Assembly: GCF_030269685.1 (NCBI RefSeq)
Contig: NZ_BSTT01000002.1
Span: forward strand, 124,001 to 188,000
DNA from: Actinomycetospora sp. NBRC 106378
GTDB taxonomy: Bacteria; Actinomycetota; Actinomycetes; Mycobacteriales; Pseudonocardiaceae
Length of the DNA stretch: 64,000 nt
Reading direction: 5' to 3'
Shown: positions 8,828-16,970 of the stretch, in pieces
Numbering within the stretch: the first letter of the stretch is position 1
Layout: each line of letters starts with the position of its first letter
Program-made: the position numbers and the translations under genes
The notes under the pieces: model-generated
Databases searched by the model: none
Seen by the model: the letters and a program-made list of their open reading frames with translations, nothing else
What the model was told of the DNA's origin: nothing

Positions 8828-9511
8828 TCACGACCAGATGGAGAAGTCGTAGTCGGAGTAGCGGTCCGGGGTGCTCCCGGCGTCCTCCCAGCCGTAGCGG
8901 TAGGTCCCGACGTGCCAGAGCCGGATCGTCGTGTCGGCCATGATCGGGAAGCCCGCGCGGCGGGCCCGTTCGCAGAACGCGAAGTCCTCGCCGAGGTACC
9001 AGTGGCCGTCGCCGTCGGGGACGACGAGCGGGAGGAAGTAGGGCACCGTCGGGGCCTCGAAGCGCTGGTTGCAGACCGGGAGCCCGTCGGCGATCCGCTC
9101 GTAGACCGCGCGCCGGGTCAGCAGGAAACCCGTCGGCGCGTACCGGACCTCCAGGAGCCCGCCGTGACCACCGAAGCGGACCTTCGTGGTGCCCTCGAGC
9201 AGGTGGCACGCCAGTGCCCGCGCGTTCTTCTTCGGGTAGATCCCGCCGACGACGGGGAGCTCCCACGCGCGGAGGCGCTCCACGTCGTCCGGGTCGAAGA
9301 CGATGTCGGCGTCGATCCAGAGGAGCTCGTCGAAGCCGTCGGCCAGGGCGTCGGTCGCCATCTGGCTCCGCGCCTGGTCGATCGCGGCGTAGCCCCGGAC
9401 GCGTCGGACCTCGTAGCCCCGCGCCTCGAGCGCGCGCAGTCCCTGTTCGCAGTCGGGTTCGACGTGGTGCCCGACGGGGACGAGGACGACGCACCGCCCG
9501 GGTGGTGTCAC
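8828..9511 (-). CDS. GT-A type glycosyltransferase-like protein
   Basis: 227 residues from a GTG at 9511 that overlaps the stop of the upstream LuxR gene (GTGA). The protein begins CVVLVPVGHHVEPDC and contains LLWIDADIVFDPDD, a DxD-type motif that in GT-A enzymes binds the metal and nucleotide sugar. Later it has a GxxP-type segment and the acidic LGEDFAFCERARRAG, typical of glycosyltransferase acceptor loops. It is compact and lacks a membrane segment. The substrate cannot be told. Overlap with the regulator indicates co-transcription; a longer open frame upstream is only antisense/out-of-frame sequence within the regulator gene. Confidence 0.78.
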   Translation of the reverse strand: MTPPGRCVVLVPVGHHVEPDCEQGLRALEARGYEVRRVRGYAAIDQARSQMATDALADGFDELLWIDADIVFDPDDVERLRAWELPVVGGIYPKKNARALACHLLEGTTKVRFGGHGGLLEVRYAPTGFLLTRRAVYERIADGLPVCNQRFEAPTVPYFLPLVVPDGDGHWYLGEDFAFCERARRAGFPIMADTTIRLWHVGTYRYGWEDAGSTPDRYSDYDFSIWS

Positions 9512-12129
9512 CGCGGCTCCTCCGGGGGCACGACCACGGCCACGAACTCGCTCCGGCCGCTCAGCCCGAGCCGGGCGCAGGCGCGGTAGATGTGACTCTC
9601 CACCGTCCGCAGCGAGACACCCATCCGTTCGGCGATGTCGCGGTTGGACAGTCCGGCCGCCGCCAGCGTCGCGACCTCCCGCTCGCGTGCGCTCACCGAC
9701 ACCGGCGCGGACGCGGCGGTGAGCGCCGGGGTGCGGGGTCGTTCGCATCGCTCGGCCAGGGCCGTCGCCCGGCGGGATGCTGCCGCGGCCTCGGGGAGGT
9801 CGCCCGCCGCGGAGTGCAGGACCGAGGCCTGGGCGGCGGCGTCGGCCGCGACGAGCAGCAGGTCGAGGTCCTCGAGCGCCGCTGAGGTGGCCAGGAGCGC
9901 GCGCGGATCCCGGGCGCTCCAGGCGGCGGCGTGGTCGGCCGCGGTGCGGGCGCGGGGGCTGTCGACCGTCCGGGCCAGCGCGGCGAGCGGGGCGGCCTGG
10001 GTGCGGTCGCCGAAGCAGACCGCGGTGTGCCGGATGAGGATTTCCGTCGCGTACTGCTGGGAGGCGGCCGCCTCGGTCGCCGCCCGGCCGAGGATGACCA
10101 GGGCCGTGGCGGTGGCGCCGCTCGCCGCGTCGACCCAGGCCGCCGCCCAGCCGAGCTGGGGGAGGAGCAGCGGATAACCCGGGTGCTCGTTCTCCCGCGC
10201 CTGCTCGAGGGCCGCGGCCGCCGTCGTCGCGTCGCCGGCCATCGCGGCGGCCGCGGCGATCATGAGGTCGATCCACGCGCCGAAGCCGCCGCCGTGCCCG
10301 GGGAACGACGGACGGACGCTCGTCAGGAGGTCCACCGCGCTCCGGGGGCGGGCGGTGTCGAGGGCGATGCGGCCGTCGACGAAGACGGCGAAGACCGCAC
10401 CCGCGTCGCCCTCACCGGCGCGGAACCGGACCGCGATCTCGCGGGCCGCGTCGATCCGCCCTTCCAGGCAGAGCCCGACCAGCGCCATGAACGCGATGTT
10501 GGGTCCCATCACCACGACGTCGGGTGCGTCGGCCGACGCAGCGATCGCGGCGGCCGCGGTCGCCTCGACCGACGGCCCGGTCCCGCGGAACGCCCGCACC
10601 CCCACCCGGGCCCACCCCGCCAGGGCGTGCGCCGTCGGGGAGGACGTCGGGTCGGCGTCGACCCGGCCGGCGAGCGCCTCGGCCGCGGGCAGTTCGGCGT
10701 TCACCATGTGCAGGACCGCCCGGAGGCCCAGGAGATCGGTCGACCCCGCACCGTCCTCGGTCGCGAGATGGTCGTCGAGCAGCGCTATCGCCTCGGCCGG
10801 CCGGACGACGTTGTAGTACAGGTTCAGCGTCCGGCCGAGCACGGCCCGGTTGCGCTCGGCGCGGGTGCGGGCCGCGGCGGTCGCGCGGGCGAGCTCGACC
10901 TCCGCCTCGTCCGCGCGGTGCATCCACATGACGAGGTGCCCCAGCCCGATCTGGGCGTCGAAGCCGCCGCCGGAGTCCCGGGCGGCGCGGTACAGCCGCT
11001 CGGCGAGGTCGACGTCGCCGAGCCCGACCGCCTGGGCCGCGGCGGCGCCCAGCAGGGCGGGGTCGACCGTCCGGTCGCTGTCGAGCCCGAGGACCGCCTG
11101 CCGGAGCCGGTCCCCGGTGCGGCGGTCGCCGGTGGCGGCGAGGGCGTCGACGAGCCGACCACGCATGCGGCGCAGCCGGGGCACGCTCATCCGGGCTCGG
11201 ACCAGCTCGCCGTAGAGCGGGTGCGCGACCCGTACCTCGGTGCGCGCACCGTCGGTGCGGACCCCGATCAGGCCCCGCTCGGCGACCTCCTCCACGGTGT
11301 CCGCCGCGGTGAGCCCCTCGAGCATGCCGAGGCCCAGCGGCTCACCGAGGGCCAGGAGTTCGAGGACCTGCCGCTGCTCGTCGGTGAGCTCGCCGATCCG
11401 GCGGGAGAGCAGCTCGTCGAGGGCCGTCGACAGGACCGGGCGCCCCTGCCACCGCCACTGGTCGGCCATGAGGACGAGGCGCCCGGCCGCACGTTCGCCC
11501 TCGACGAGGTGGCGGAGCCAGAGCGCGTTCCCACCGGTGATGTCCACGAGCCGACGGCGGGCCGCGGCGTCGAGCCGACCACCGAGGAGCTGTTCGGCGA
11601 GTCTCGTCGTCTCGTCGTCGGAGAGCGCACCGAGCTCGACCCGCGCCGCGAGGTCGTCCTTCCACAGCAGGGTGATCGCGTCGGGGCAGGGTGTGTCGGT
11701 GCGCACCGTCAGGAGGAATCCGGCGCCGCCCCGGACGACGGCCTGGTGGACCACCGCCGCGGAGACCGCGTCGAGGCAGTGGGCGTCGTCGATCAGGACG
11801 ACGCGGTGGTCGAGGACCGCGTCGACGGCGCCCTGCACCGTCCCGACGTGCGGCGCGGCGGTCCTGTCCGCCGTCACCATCGGGGCCAGGGCGGCCAACG
11901 GGACCTCCGCCGCCGCTCGGGACGCCATCGCGACGCCGAGCTCCCCGTTCCCGACGAGCCCCTGGACGGCCTCGCGGGCGAGGCGCGTCTTGCCGACCCC
12001 GGCCGGGCCCACCACGACGACGGCGCGGTGCTCGCGCAATGCCTCGGTGATCACCGTCAGCTCGGCCGAGCGGCCGACGAGCTCGATGTCGGCGCCGACG
12101 TGCCGCGACACCTGGTCGCCGATGTCCAC
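9508..12129 (-). CDS. Large AAA-ATPase LuxR family transcriptional regulator
   Basis: 873 residues from a GTG at 12129, preceded by a G-rich ribosome binding site. Residues about 10-45 contain LVGRSAEL and the Walker A GPAGVGKT. A Walker B-like VVLIDDAH follows about 60 residues later. The long middle region is helical and Ala/Leu/Glu-rich like a TPR signal-sensing domain. The final 65 residues are a LuxR helix-turn-helix (SAREREVATLAAAGLSNRDI, then ISLRTVESH-type VSLRTVESHIYRACARLGL). This is the MalT/LAL architecture. The target is unknown, but it overlaps the glycosyltransferase gene and precedes the kinase operon on the same strand. The start is chosen because earlier in-frame codons run into the 12285-13295 gene. 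Confidence 0.88.
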   Translation of the reverse strand: MDIGDQVSRHVGADIELVGRSAELTVITEALREHRAVVVVGPAGVGKTRLAREAVQGLVGNGELGVAMASRAAAEVPLAALAPMVTADRTAAPHVGTVQGAVDAVLDHRVVLIDDAHCLDAVSAAVVHQAVVRGGAGFLLTVRTDTPCPDAITLLWKDDLAARVELGALSDDETTRLAEQLLGGRLDAAARRRLVDITGGNALWLRHLVEGERAAGRLVLMADQWRWQGRPVLSTALDELLSRRIGELTDEQRQVLELLALGEPLGLGMLEGLTAADTVEEVAERGLIGVRTDGARTEVRVAHPLYGELVRARMSVPRLRRMRGRLVDALAATGDRRTGDRLRQAVLGLDSDRTVDPALLGAAAAQAVGLGDVDLAERLYRAARDSGGGFDAQIGLGHLVMWMHRADEAEVELARATAAARTRAERNRAVLGRTLNLYYNVVRPAEAIALLDDHLATEDGAGSTDLLGLRAVLHMVNAELPAAEALAGRVDADPTSSPTAHALAGWARVGVRAFRGTGPSVEATAAAAIAASADAPDVVVMGPNIAFMALVGLCLEGRIDAAREIAVRFRAGEGDAGAVFAVFVDGRIALDTARPRSAVDLLTSVRPSFPGHGGGFGAWIDLMIAAAAAMAGDATTAAAALEQARENEHPGYPLLLPQLGWAAAWVDAASGATATALVILGRAATEAAASQQYATEILIRHTAVCFGDRTQAAPLAALARTVDSPRARTAADHAAAWSARDPRALLATSAALEDLDLLLVAADAAAQASVLHSAAGDLPEAAAASRRATALAERCERPRTPALTAASAPVSVSAREREVATLAAAGLSNRDIAERMGVSLRTVESHIYRACARLGLSGRSEFVAVVVPPEEPR

Positions 12130-12208
12130 GCGTTGCCCCCCGGGAACTCCCGACACCGTTCTGATCAGCACAGAAGGTAGGGGCGCGACGGTCCGGCGTC
12201 CGAGTCGT

Positions 12209-12230
12209 TTGTCGATGTTCTTGCCGACAA
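12209..12230. promoter_or_regulatory. Inverted repeat upstream of the LAL regulator
   Basis: TTGTCG and CGACAA form a perfect 6-bp inverted repeat with a 10-bp spacer, 80 bp upstream of the regulator start. LuxR-type dimers often use such sites, so autoregulation is possible. The arms are short and chance occurrence cannot be excluded. Confidence 0.35.
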
Positions 12231-12284
12231 TTGACGTCGGTATTCCCGCCGCTTTCCGAGACGATGGGCAATGGTGACGGCGGG

Positions 12285-13295
12285 TCAGTTCACGCGCACC
12301 GACACGTGACCCCGATATCGCCCGGCGAGCAGGTCGACCAGGGCCTGCGGGGCGGCGTCGAGCCCGCCGTCGACGACGGTGTGCGTGAAGACCAGGCCCT
12401 CGCCGAGCCACCGGGCGAAGAGGTCCGGCCACTCCCCGAGGACGTGCGGGGCGTGGGCGAGGGCGAAGCCCTGCAGGCGGATCCCGTGCAGCAGCACGCG
12501 CTGGGTGTCCAGCCGCGGCCACGGCGTACCGGCCTGCTGGGCCGCGAGAGCTCCGCCGATCGCGATCCGGGCGTGCGGAGCCGACGCGGCGACGGCCGCC
12601 TCGAGCTGGGTGCCGCCGACCAGGTCCAGCGCGGCGGTCACCCCCTCGGGAGCCGCGTCGCGCAGGGCGGAGGCGAACCCGGCGTCGTGATAGTCCACGG
12701 CGACGTCGAAGCCGAGCTCGCTTACGAGCCACCGGCACTTCTCCGCCGACCCGGCCGTACCGACGACCCGCGCGGCCCCCAGCCGCCGGGCGATCTGCCC
12801 GGCGAGCGAGCCGACGCCGCCGGCCGCGCCGGTCACGACGACGACGTCGCCGTCACCGACCGCGGCGACGTCGCGCACGCCGTGGAGCGCGGTCGCGCCG
12901 TTGCCGGTGGCCAGGTGGTACTCGGGTGAGGGCAGCAGGGCCGGGTCGAGGACCTTCACGGACGAGGCGTCGACCTCGGCGTACCCGGCCCACGGCCCGT
13001 GGAAGGCGACCAGCGCGCCGACCGGCACCGACCCGGCGTCGGGAAGAACCACCGTGCCGAGCACGGGGCCGTTCACCGGCTCGTCGAGGGCGAGCGGCGG
13101 GAACGGCAGGTCGGCGTCGGCGTCCATGCGCTCGCGCAGGACGGCGGCGAGCCCGAGATGCTCGACGCGCACGAGCAGCCGTCCGGGCGCCGGGGGAGCG
13201 ACCGGGACGTCGACGACGCGGAAGGCGTCCGGTCGTACGGCACCGTCCGGTCGCGCGACGAGGTGGATCGCGCGGGTCCGATCGGGGAGCGCCAC
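12285..13295 (-). CDS. MDR-type NADP-dependent oxidoreductase (leukotriene B4 dehydrogenase/CurA-like)
   Basis: 336 residues. The protein has the zinc-free medium-chain dehydrogenase fold: an N-terminal substrate domain, the VVVTGAAGGVGSLAGQIA Rossmann segment at about 150-168, and the ALDLVGG and RIAIGGALA motifs of the NADPH-dependent alkenal/one oxidoreductase group. Cysteine zinc ligands are absent. It lies 1 bp from the stop of the upstream paralogous oxidoreductase and is probably co-transcribed with it, under the TetR operator at 14230. The likely role is reduction of reactive enones or quinones; substrate not determinable. Confidence 0.88.
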   Translation of the reverse strand: MALPDRTRAIHLVARPDGAVRPDAFRVVDVPVAPPAPGRLLVRVEHLGLAAVLRERMDADADLPFPPLALDEPVNGPVLGTVVLPDAGSVPVGALVAFHGPWAGYAEVDASSVKVLDPALLPSPEYHLATGNGATALHGVRDVAAVGDGDVVVVTGAAGGVGSLAGQIARRLGAARVVGTAGSAEKCRWLVSELGFDVAVDYHDAGFASALRDAAPEGVTAALDLVGGTQLEAAVAASAPHARIAIGGALAAQQAGTPWPRLDTQRVLLHGIRLQGFALAHAPHVLGEWPDLFARWLGEGLVFTHTVVDGGLDAAPQALVDLLAGRYRGHVSVRVN

Positions 13296-13296
13296 G

Positions 13297-14205
13297 TCAG
13301 ACCACCAGGGCGAGGCGGCCCCGGACGCGTCCGGTCTCGCTCCAGCGGTGGGCGTCGGCGATCGCGTCGAGCGGGAAGGTGCGCTCGACCGGGAGCCAGA
13401 AGCGGCCGGCGTCGATCAGCTCGCCGATCGTCGACATGGCGTGGAAGGCGTTGCCGTCGGCGAACCCGTTGCTGAAGTGCACGCCGTGCGTGGTGGCGCC
13501 GTCCATGTCGGCCACGGTGAGGACCCGGTCGGCGCCGCCCGTCAGCTCGATGAGCTCACCGAGGACCCCGCTGCCGGCAATGTCGACCGCCACGTCGGCG
13601 CCGTCGGGGGAGACGGCTCGCACCCGGTCGACGAGGCCGTCGCCGTAGACGACCGGCTCGGCGCCGAGCAGGCGCAGGTAGTGCTGGTTGGCCGCGCTCG
13701 CCGTGCCGATCACGCGGGCCCCGCGGGCGTTCGCCAGCTGCACCGCCACGCTGCCGATCCCGCCGGAGGCGCCGCTGAGCAGCACCGTCGTGCCGGCGCC
13801 GACCTCGAGCTGGTCGAGTACCCGCGTGGCCGTCTCGAGCGCGACCGGCAGACCCGCGGCGTCGACGAACCCGAGCGAGCGGGGGATCGGGGCGCGGTAG
13901 GTGATGAGCGCGTACTCGGCGGCGCCGGCGTGGTCGTCGGAGATGCCGAACACGCGGTCGCCGACCGCGACGTCGGTGACGCCCTCGCCGAGCTCGTCGA
14001 CGACGCCGGCGACCTCGGCGCCCGTCGTCGAGGGCAGTGGTGCGCCGAAGTTCAGCGTGCCGGCGCGCAGCTTCGGGTCGGAGGCGCTCACCCCGACGGC
14101 GCGGACCGCGATGCGCACCTGGCCGGGCCCCGGGTGCGGGTCGGGCAGGTCGACGATCTCGAGGACCTCGGGCCCTCCGTACTGCTCGAACCGTGCTGCT
14201 CTCAT
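13297..14205 (-). CDS. MDR-type NAD(P)H:quinone oxidoreductase-like protein
   Basis: 302 residues, matching the usual length of small zinc-free MDR enzymes. It starts MRAARFEQYGGPEVLEI, typical of the QOR/ADH-like group, has the cofactor motif LLSGASGGIGSVAVQLA at about 140-156, and ends RGRLALVV. Zinc ligands are lacking. The gene is divergent from a TetR gene at 14275, and a perfect 17-bp palindrome lies between them. It is the promoter-proximal member of a two-gene unit with the 12285 gene, so both probably respond to a ligand sensed by that TetR. Confidence 0.9.
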   Translation of the reverse strand: MRAARFEQYGGPEVLEIVDLPDPHPGPGQVRIAVRAVGVSASDPKLRAGTLNFGAPLPSTTGAEVAGVVDELGEGVTDVAVGDRVFGISDDHAGAAEYALITYRAPIPRSLGFVDAAGLPVALETATRVLDQLEVGAGTTVLLSGASGGIGSVAVQLANARGARVIGTASAANQHYLRLLGAEPVVYGDGLVDRVRAVSPDGADVAVDIAGSGVLGELIELTGGADRVLTVADMDGATTHGVHFSNGFADGNAFHAMSTIGELIDAGRFWLPVERTFPLDAIADAHRWSETGRVRGRLALVV

Positions 14206-14229
14206 GGCCGCCCCTTCCCTCGATCAGGA

Positions 14230-14246
14230 ACTTACCACTGGTAAGT
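14230..14246. promoter_or_regulatory. TetR operator (perfect 8+1+8 palindrome)
   Basis: The sequence ACTTACCA-C-TGGTAAGT is a perfect palindrome centred in the 69-bp gap between the divergent MDR and TetR genes. This is the standard position and form of a TetR-family operator. A related, imperfect copy overlaps the start of the monooxygenase-like gene at 15279-15295. Confidence 0.8.
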
Positions 14247-14274
14247 CGAGGTAGGCGCACGATAACCTGCGGTC

Positions 14275-14949
14275 GTGACCAAGGACGTCCTGTGGCTGCG
14301 CGACCAGCCGGCGGCCAGTGCACGGCGGGCCGAGCCGTTGAGCGTGGAGCGGATCGTCACCGCAGCGGTCGCCGAGCTCGACGAGCACGGGGCCGAGCGG
14401 CTGACGATGCGCCGGCTCGCGCAGCGCCTGGACGTCACCTCGACGGCGCTCTACTGGCACGTCCGCACCAAGGAGGACGTGCTCGACCTCGCCGTCGACC
14501 ACGTCCTGGGCGAGGTGCCCGTCCCCTCCGGCGGGGAGCCGCGGGCCGCGGCGCGCGCCCTGCTCGTCGACTGGCGGTCGGCGATGCTGCGCCACCCATG
14601 GTCGTCGGCGCTGCTCGGGCGCCCGCTCCTCGGGCCGAACGTGCTCGCGCGGATCGAGTTCCTGCAGGCGACGCTGGTGCGCGCAGGTCTGTCGGGCGTC
14701 GACCTGCAGGTCGCGACGAAGCTGCTCTCCAACGTCGTCATCGGGACGGCGATGAACGACTCGTCCTGGCGACGCCTCGACGACCCCGCCGTGATGGTGC
14801 AGGTGCGCCAGTTCATCGCTGGTCGGGCCGACCTCTACCCCACCCTCGGTTCGTCCGGCTTCCTCGACGAGGGGTCCTCCGACGACGAGCTCTTCGAGCG
14901 CGGCCTGGACCGGGTGCTCGACGCCGTGGGGCTCAGCTCCCCGGCGTGA
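14275..14949 (+). CDS. TetR/AcrR family transcriptional regulator
   Basis: 224 residues from a GTG. The N-terminal helix-turn-helix covers about 22-70 (LSVERIVTAAVAELDEHGAE, then MRRLAQRLDVTSTALYWHVR). The C-terminal part has the TetR_C_1-like helical ligand-binding layout (HPWSSALLGRPLLGPN). It is divergent from the MDR oxidoreductase pair and convergent, with a 17-bp overlap, with the monooxygenase-like gene. The palindromes at 14230 and 15279 suggest that it represses both neighbours and itself. Confidence 0.93.
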   Translation: MTKDVLWLRDQPAASARRAEPLSVERIVTAAVAELDEHGAERLTMRRLAQRLDVTSTALYWHVRTKEDVLDLAVDHVLGEVPVPSGGEPRAAARALLVDWRSAMLRHPWSSALLGRPLLGPNVLARIEFLQATLVRAGLSGVDLQVATKLLSNVVIGTAMNDSSWRRLDDPAVMVQVRQFIAGRADLYPTLGSSGFLDEGSSDDELFERGLDRVLDAVGLSSPA

Positions 14950-15280
14950 ACGACACGGTCGGGCGGTAGAGGCCGGGGTACTGGTCGGGGCGCGGCGCGG
15001 TCGGGTCGGTGCCGAAGCGGGTCGCCGCCTCGCGCATCGCCGGGTTCGTGGAGGCGTCCCGCCAGGCCTGCTCGCTGTCCCAGCGCGCGATGTTGACCAG
15101 CTGGAACCGGGCCTCGTCGTTCACCGCCTCGTGGAGCTGGGCGCCCCGGAAGCCCGGCGCCGCGGCCATGATCGCCGCCAGCTGCTGCCAGCCGGCCTTG
15201 AAGGTCTCCACGTCGTCGCGGTCGATCTCGAAGATGTTGATGAACGTGACGCCCGCGTCCTGACCCGTGTTCTGTGCCAT
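14933..15280 (-). CDS. Antibiotic biosynthesis monooxygenase (ABM) domain protein
   Basis: 115 residues from an ATG at 15280. The sequence VTFINIFEIDRDDVETFKAG, then AAPGFRGAQLHEAV and FQLVNIARWDSEQAW, is the ABM ferredoxin-like dimeric fold found in heme-degrading and quinone-forming monooxygenases. A longer open frame upstream begins within the TetR operator region and is not used. An imperfect copy of the TetR operator overlaps the start codon, so it probably belongs to the same regulon as the MDR oxidoreductases. A quinone-handling pathway would fit: an oxygenase makes a quinone and a reductase removes it. Confidence 0.85.
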   Translation of the reverse strand: MAQNTGQDAGVTFINIFEIDRDDVETFKAGWQQLAAIMAAAPGFRGAQLHEAVNDEARFQLVNIARWDSEQAWRDASTNPAMREAATRFGTDPTAPRPDQYPGLYRPTVSFTPGS

Positions 15281-15295
15281 TGACCAATGGTAAGT
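15279..15295. promoter_or_regulatory. Imperfect second copy of the TetR operator
   Basis: The sequence ATTGACCA-A-TGGTAAGT keeps the full right half of the 14230 operator and six of eight positions in the left half. It covers the start codon and immediate upstream bases of the ABM gene. Binding here would block initiation of that gene. Confidence 0.6.
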
Positions 15296-15344
15296 CGCGC
15301 GGCGGCCGATCCGCCAGCGTGCGTGCTCCGTAAGGTCGCGGGTC

Positions 15345-16079
15345 ATGAGCCTGCCCGAGCCCTCCCCGGACGAGACCCCGGTGCGGCGGCCTCGTCGGGA
15401 ACTCGTGGAGGCGCAGATCTACGAGCAGGCGACCCGGCTGTTCGCCGAGCGCGGCTTCGCGGGCACGAGCCTGCAGGACATCGCGGACGCCATGGGGATG
15501 ACCCGGCCGTCGCTGTACTACTACGTCAAGAACAAGGACCAGCTGCTCGCGCGGCTCGTCACCGAGATCACCGAGGCGCCGGCCGCGGCGACCGAGGAGA
15601 TCGCCGACCGCGACCTCGACGCGGTGACCAAGCTGCGCGAGCTGGTCCGGCTGATCGCGGGCCAGCAGGCCCGGCACGCGGCGCGGTTCCAGCTCGTGAT
15701 CCGGTCGGAGTCGGAGCTGCCCGACGACCTCGCCGGCGCCCACCAGGCGGCGAAGCGACGCGTGCTGGACGGGTTCGTCCGCGTCGTGGACGAGGGGATC
15801 CGCAGCGGTGAGTTCCGGCCGCGCCCGGTGCGGACGACGGCGCTCGCGCTGATCGGCATGTGCAACTGGGTCGCGTGGTGGTTCCGGCCGGGGGGTGTGC
15901 AGTCGCCCGAGGAGGTCGGGGAGCAGATGGCGGAGATGGCCGTCGCGATGGTGGCCCAGGCTCCCGACCGGCTCCCCGAGACCCCGCGTCCCGACGATCC
16001 CGCCGCGGCGCTGAGCCTGCTCCGGCAGGACCTGGACTACCTCGAACGCATCATCACGACGTCGCCGTCGAAAGATTGA
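15345..16079 (+). CDS. TetR/AcrR family regulator, KstR2-like
   Basis: 244 residues. The helix-turn-helix lies at about 18-65 (LVEAQIYEQATRLFAERGFA, then LQDIADAMGMTRPSLYYYVK). The C-terminal helical region and the WVAWWFRPGG motif resemble TetR proteins that control lipid or steroid catabolism in actinomycetes. It is 65 bp from the divergent ABM gene and 31 bp upstream of the VOC-family gene on the same strand. It may control the downstream VOC-hydrolase operon. Ligand unknown. Confidence 0.9.
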   Translation: MSLPEPSPDETPVRRPRRELVEAQIYEQATRLFAERGFAGTSLQDIADAMGMTRPSLYYYVKNKDQLLARLVTEITEAPAAATEEIADRDLDAVTKLRELVRLIAGQQARHAARFQLVIRSESELPDDLAGAHQAAKRRVLDGFVRVVDEGIRSGEFRPRPVRTTALALIGMCNWVAWWFRPGGVQSPEEVGEQMAEMAVAMVAQAPDRLPETPRPDDPAAALSLLRQDLDYLERIITTSPSKD

Positions 16080-16110
16080 CGCGAGCGTAGACGACTCCTA
16101 GTCTGGGGTC

Positions 16111-16731
16111 ATGGCACTGGAGCACAAGGTCCGCGGTGTCGACCACGCGGCGTTCCCGACGTTCGATCCCGCTGGGACCGTCCGCTTCTACCGCGACGTC
16201 CTCGGCTTCCCGGTGGTGCACTCGATCTGCGCCGCGGGCTGGGGTCCGGAGAACCACCCCGACTTCATCCACTTCTTCTTCGACATCGGCAACGACGACC
16301 GGATCGCGTTCTTCTACTACTTCGGCCTGGAGCCCCAGCACGCGCACGAGCGCGGCGACGTGTACGCCGGGTTCGGGCCGGAGGTGCCGGAGTTCTTCGT
16401 GCGGTCGCGTCACCTCGCGATCCACGTCGACGACGAGGCCGACCTGCTGGAGTACCGGCGCCGGCTCGACGACTCGACGTGGCCGGTCGAGATGCAGATC
16501 CAGCACGAGACGATCGAGTCGATCTACACGCACGACCCCAACGGCTACATGGTCGAGTTCACCCGCGCGATGCGTCCGGTGACGCCGCAGGAGGACCTCG
16601 ACGCGAACCTGACGATCGATGCCTTGATCGACGTGGTCACCGCGCCGGACCCGTCGTTCGGCAAGCTCCTCGCCCGCAAGGCCGAGCTGATCGTCGAGCG
16701 CGCCGCGGACTGGGAGGCGGCGCAGGTATGA
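16111..16731 (+). CDS. VOC family protein (glyoxalase/extradiol dioxygenase-like)
   Basis: 206 residues. The N-terminal half has the VOC beta-alpha-beta pattern: VRGVDHAAFPTFDPAGTVRF, FYRDVLGFPVVHS, and HLAIHVDDEADLLEYRRRL followed by YTHDPNGYMVEFTRAM. His12 of DHAAF, a His in the second module and the terminal Glu (VEFTR) are candidate metal ligands. The C-terminal extension (about 155-206) is helical. The stop overlaps the start of the next gene (ATGA), so it is in an operon with the small protein and the alpha/beta hydrolase. Ring-cleavage or lyase chemistry is likely, with substrate unknown. Confidence 0.88.
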   Translation: MALEHKVRGVDHAAFPTFDPAGTVRFYRDVLGFPVVHSICAAGWGPENHPDFIHFFFDIGNDDRIAFFYYFGLEPQHAHERGDVYAGFGPEVPEFFVRSRHLAIHVDDEADLLEYRRRLDDSTWPVEMQIQHETIESIYTHDPNGYMVEFTRAMRPVTPQEDLDANLTIDALIDVVTAPDPSFGKLLARKAELIVERAADWEAAQV

Positions 16732-16970
16732 CCGCGCTCTACGTCCTCGACGTCCCGGAGAACACGACGGTCGCGAAGGTGGCGGCCGAGGCCGGCGCGA
16801 CCGTCGGCAAGATCGGCCCGTACTTCGAGATCACCGCCGACGGGCCGATCGTGATCGACCGCCGGGCCACCGGCTGCCGACACGCGGTCTGGTACAGCTG
16901 CGTCGCGGGCGTGGCCGGCGGGCAGATCGTGCAGCACGACAAGAACGCCCTGCAGGTCGACCCGGCATGA
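16728..16970 (+). CDS. Small conserved hypothetical protein in VOC-hydrolase operon
   Basis: 80 residues (MTALYVLDVPENTTVAKVAA...), beginning at an ATG overlapping the VOC stop and ending in a 4-bp overlap with the hydrolase start. Two cysteines occur (TGCRHAVWYSC). The compact alpha/beta pattern with a KIGPYFEI segment and a conserved-looking DxxATGC stretch suggests a soluble partner or small ligand-binding protein. No family was recognised. The double overlap makes it a real translated gene. Confidence 0.78.
   Translation: MTALYVLDVPENTTVAKVAAEAGATVGKIGPYFEITADGPIVIDRRATGCRHAVWYSCVAGVAGGQIVQHDKNALQVDPA

Noticed and set aside
12285-14205. Recent tandem duplication of the two adjacent MDR genes
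   Set aside because: The two proteins belong to different MDR subgroups (CurA/LTB4DH-like and QOR-like) and show little sequence similarity outside the fold motifs.
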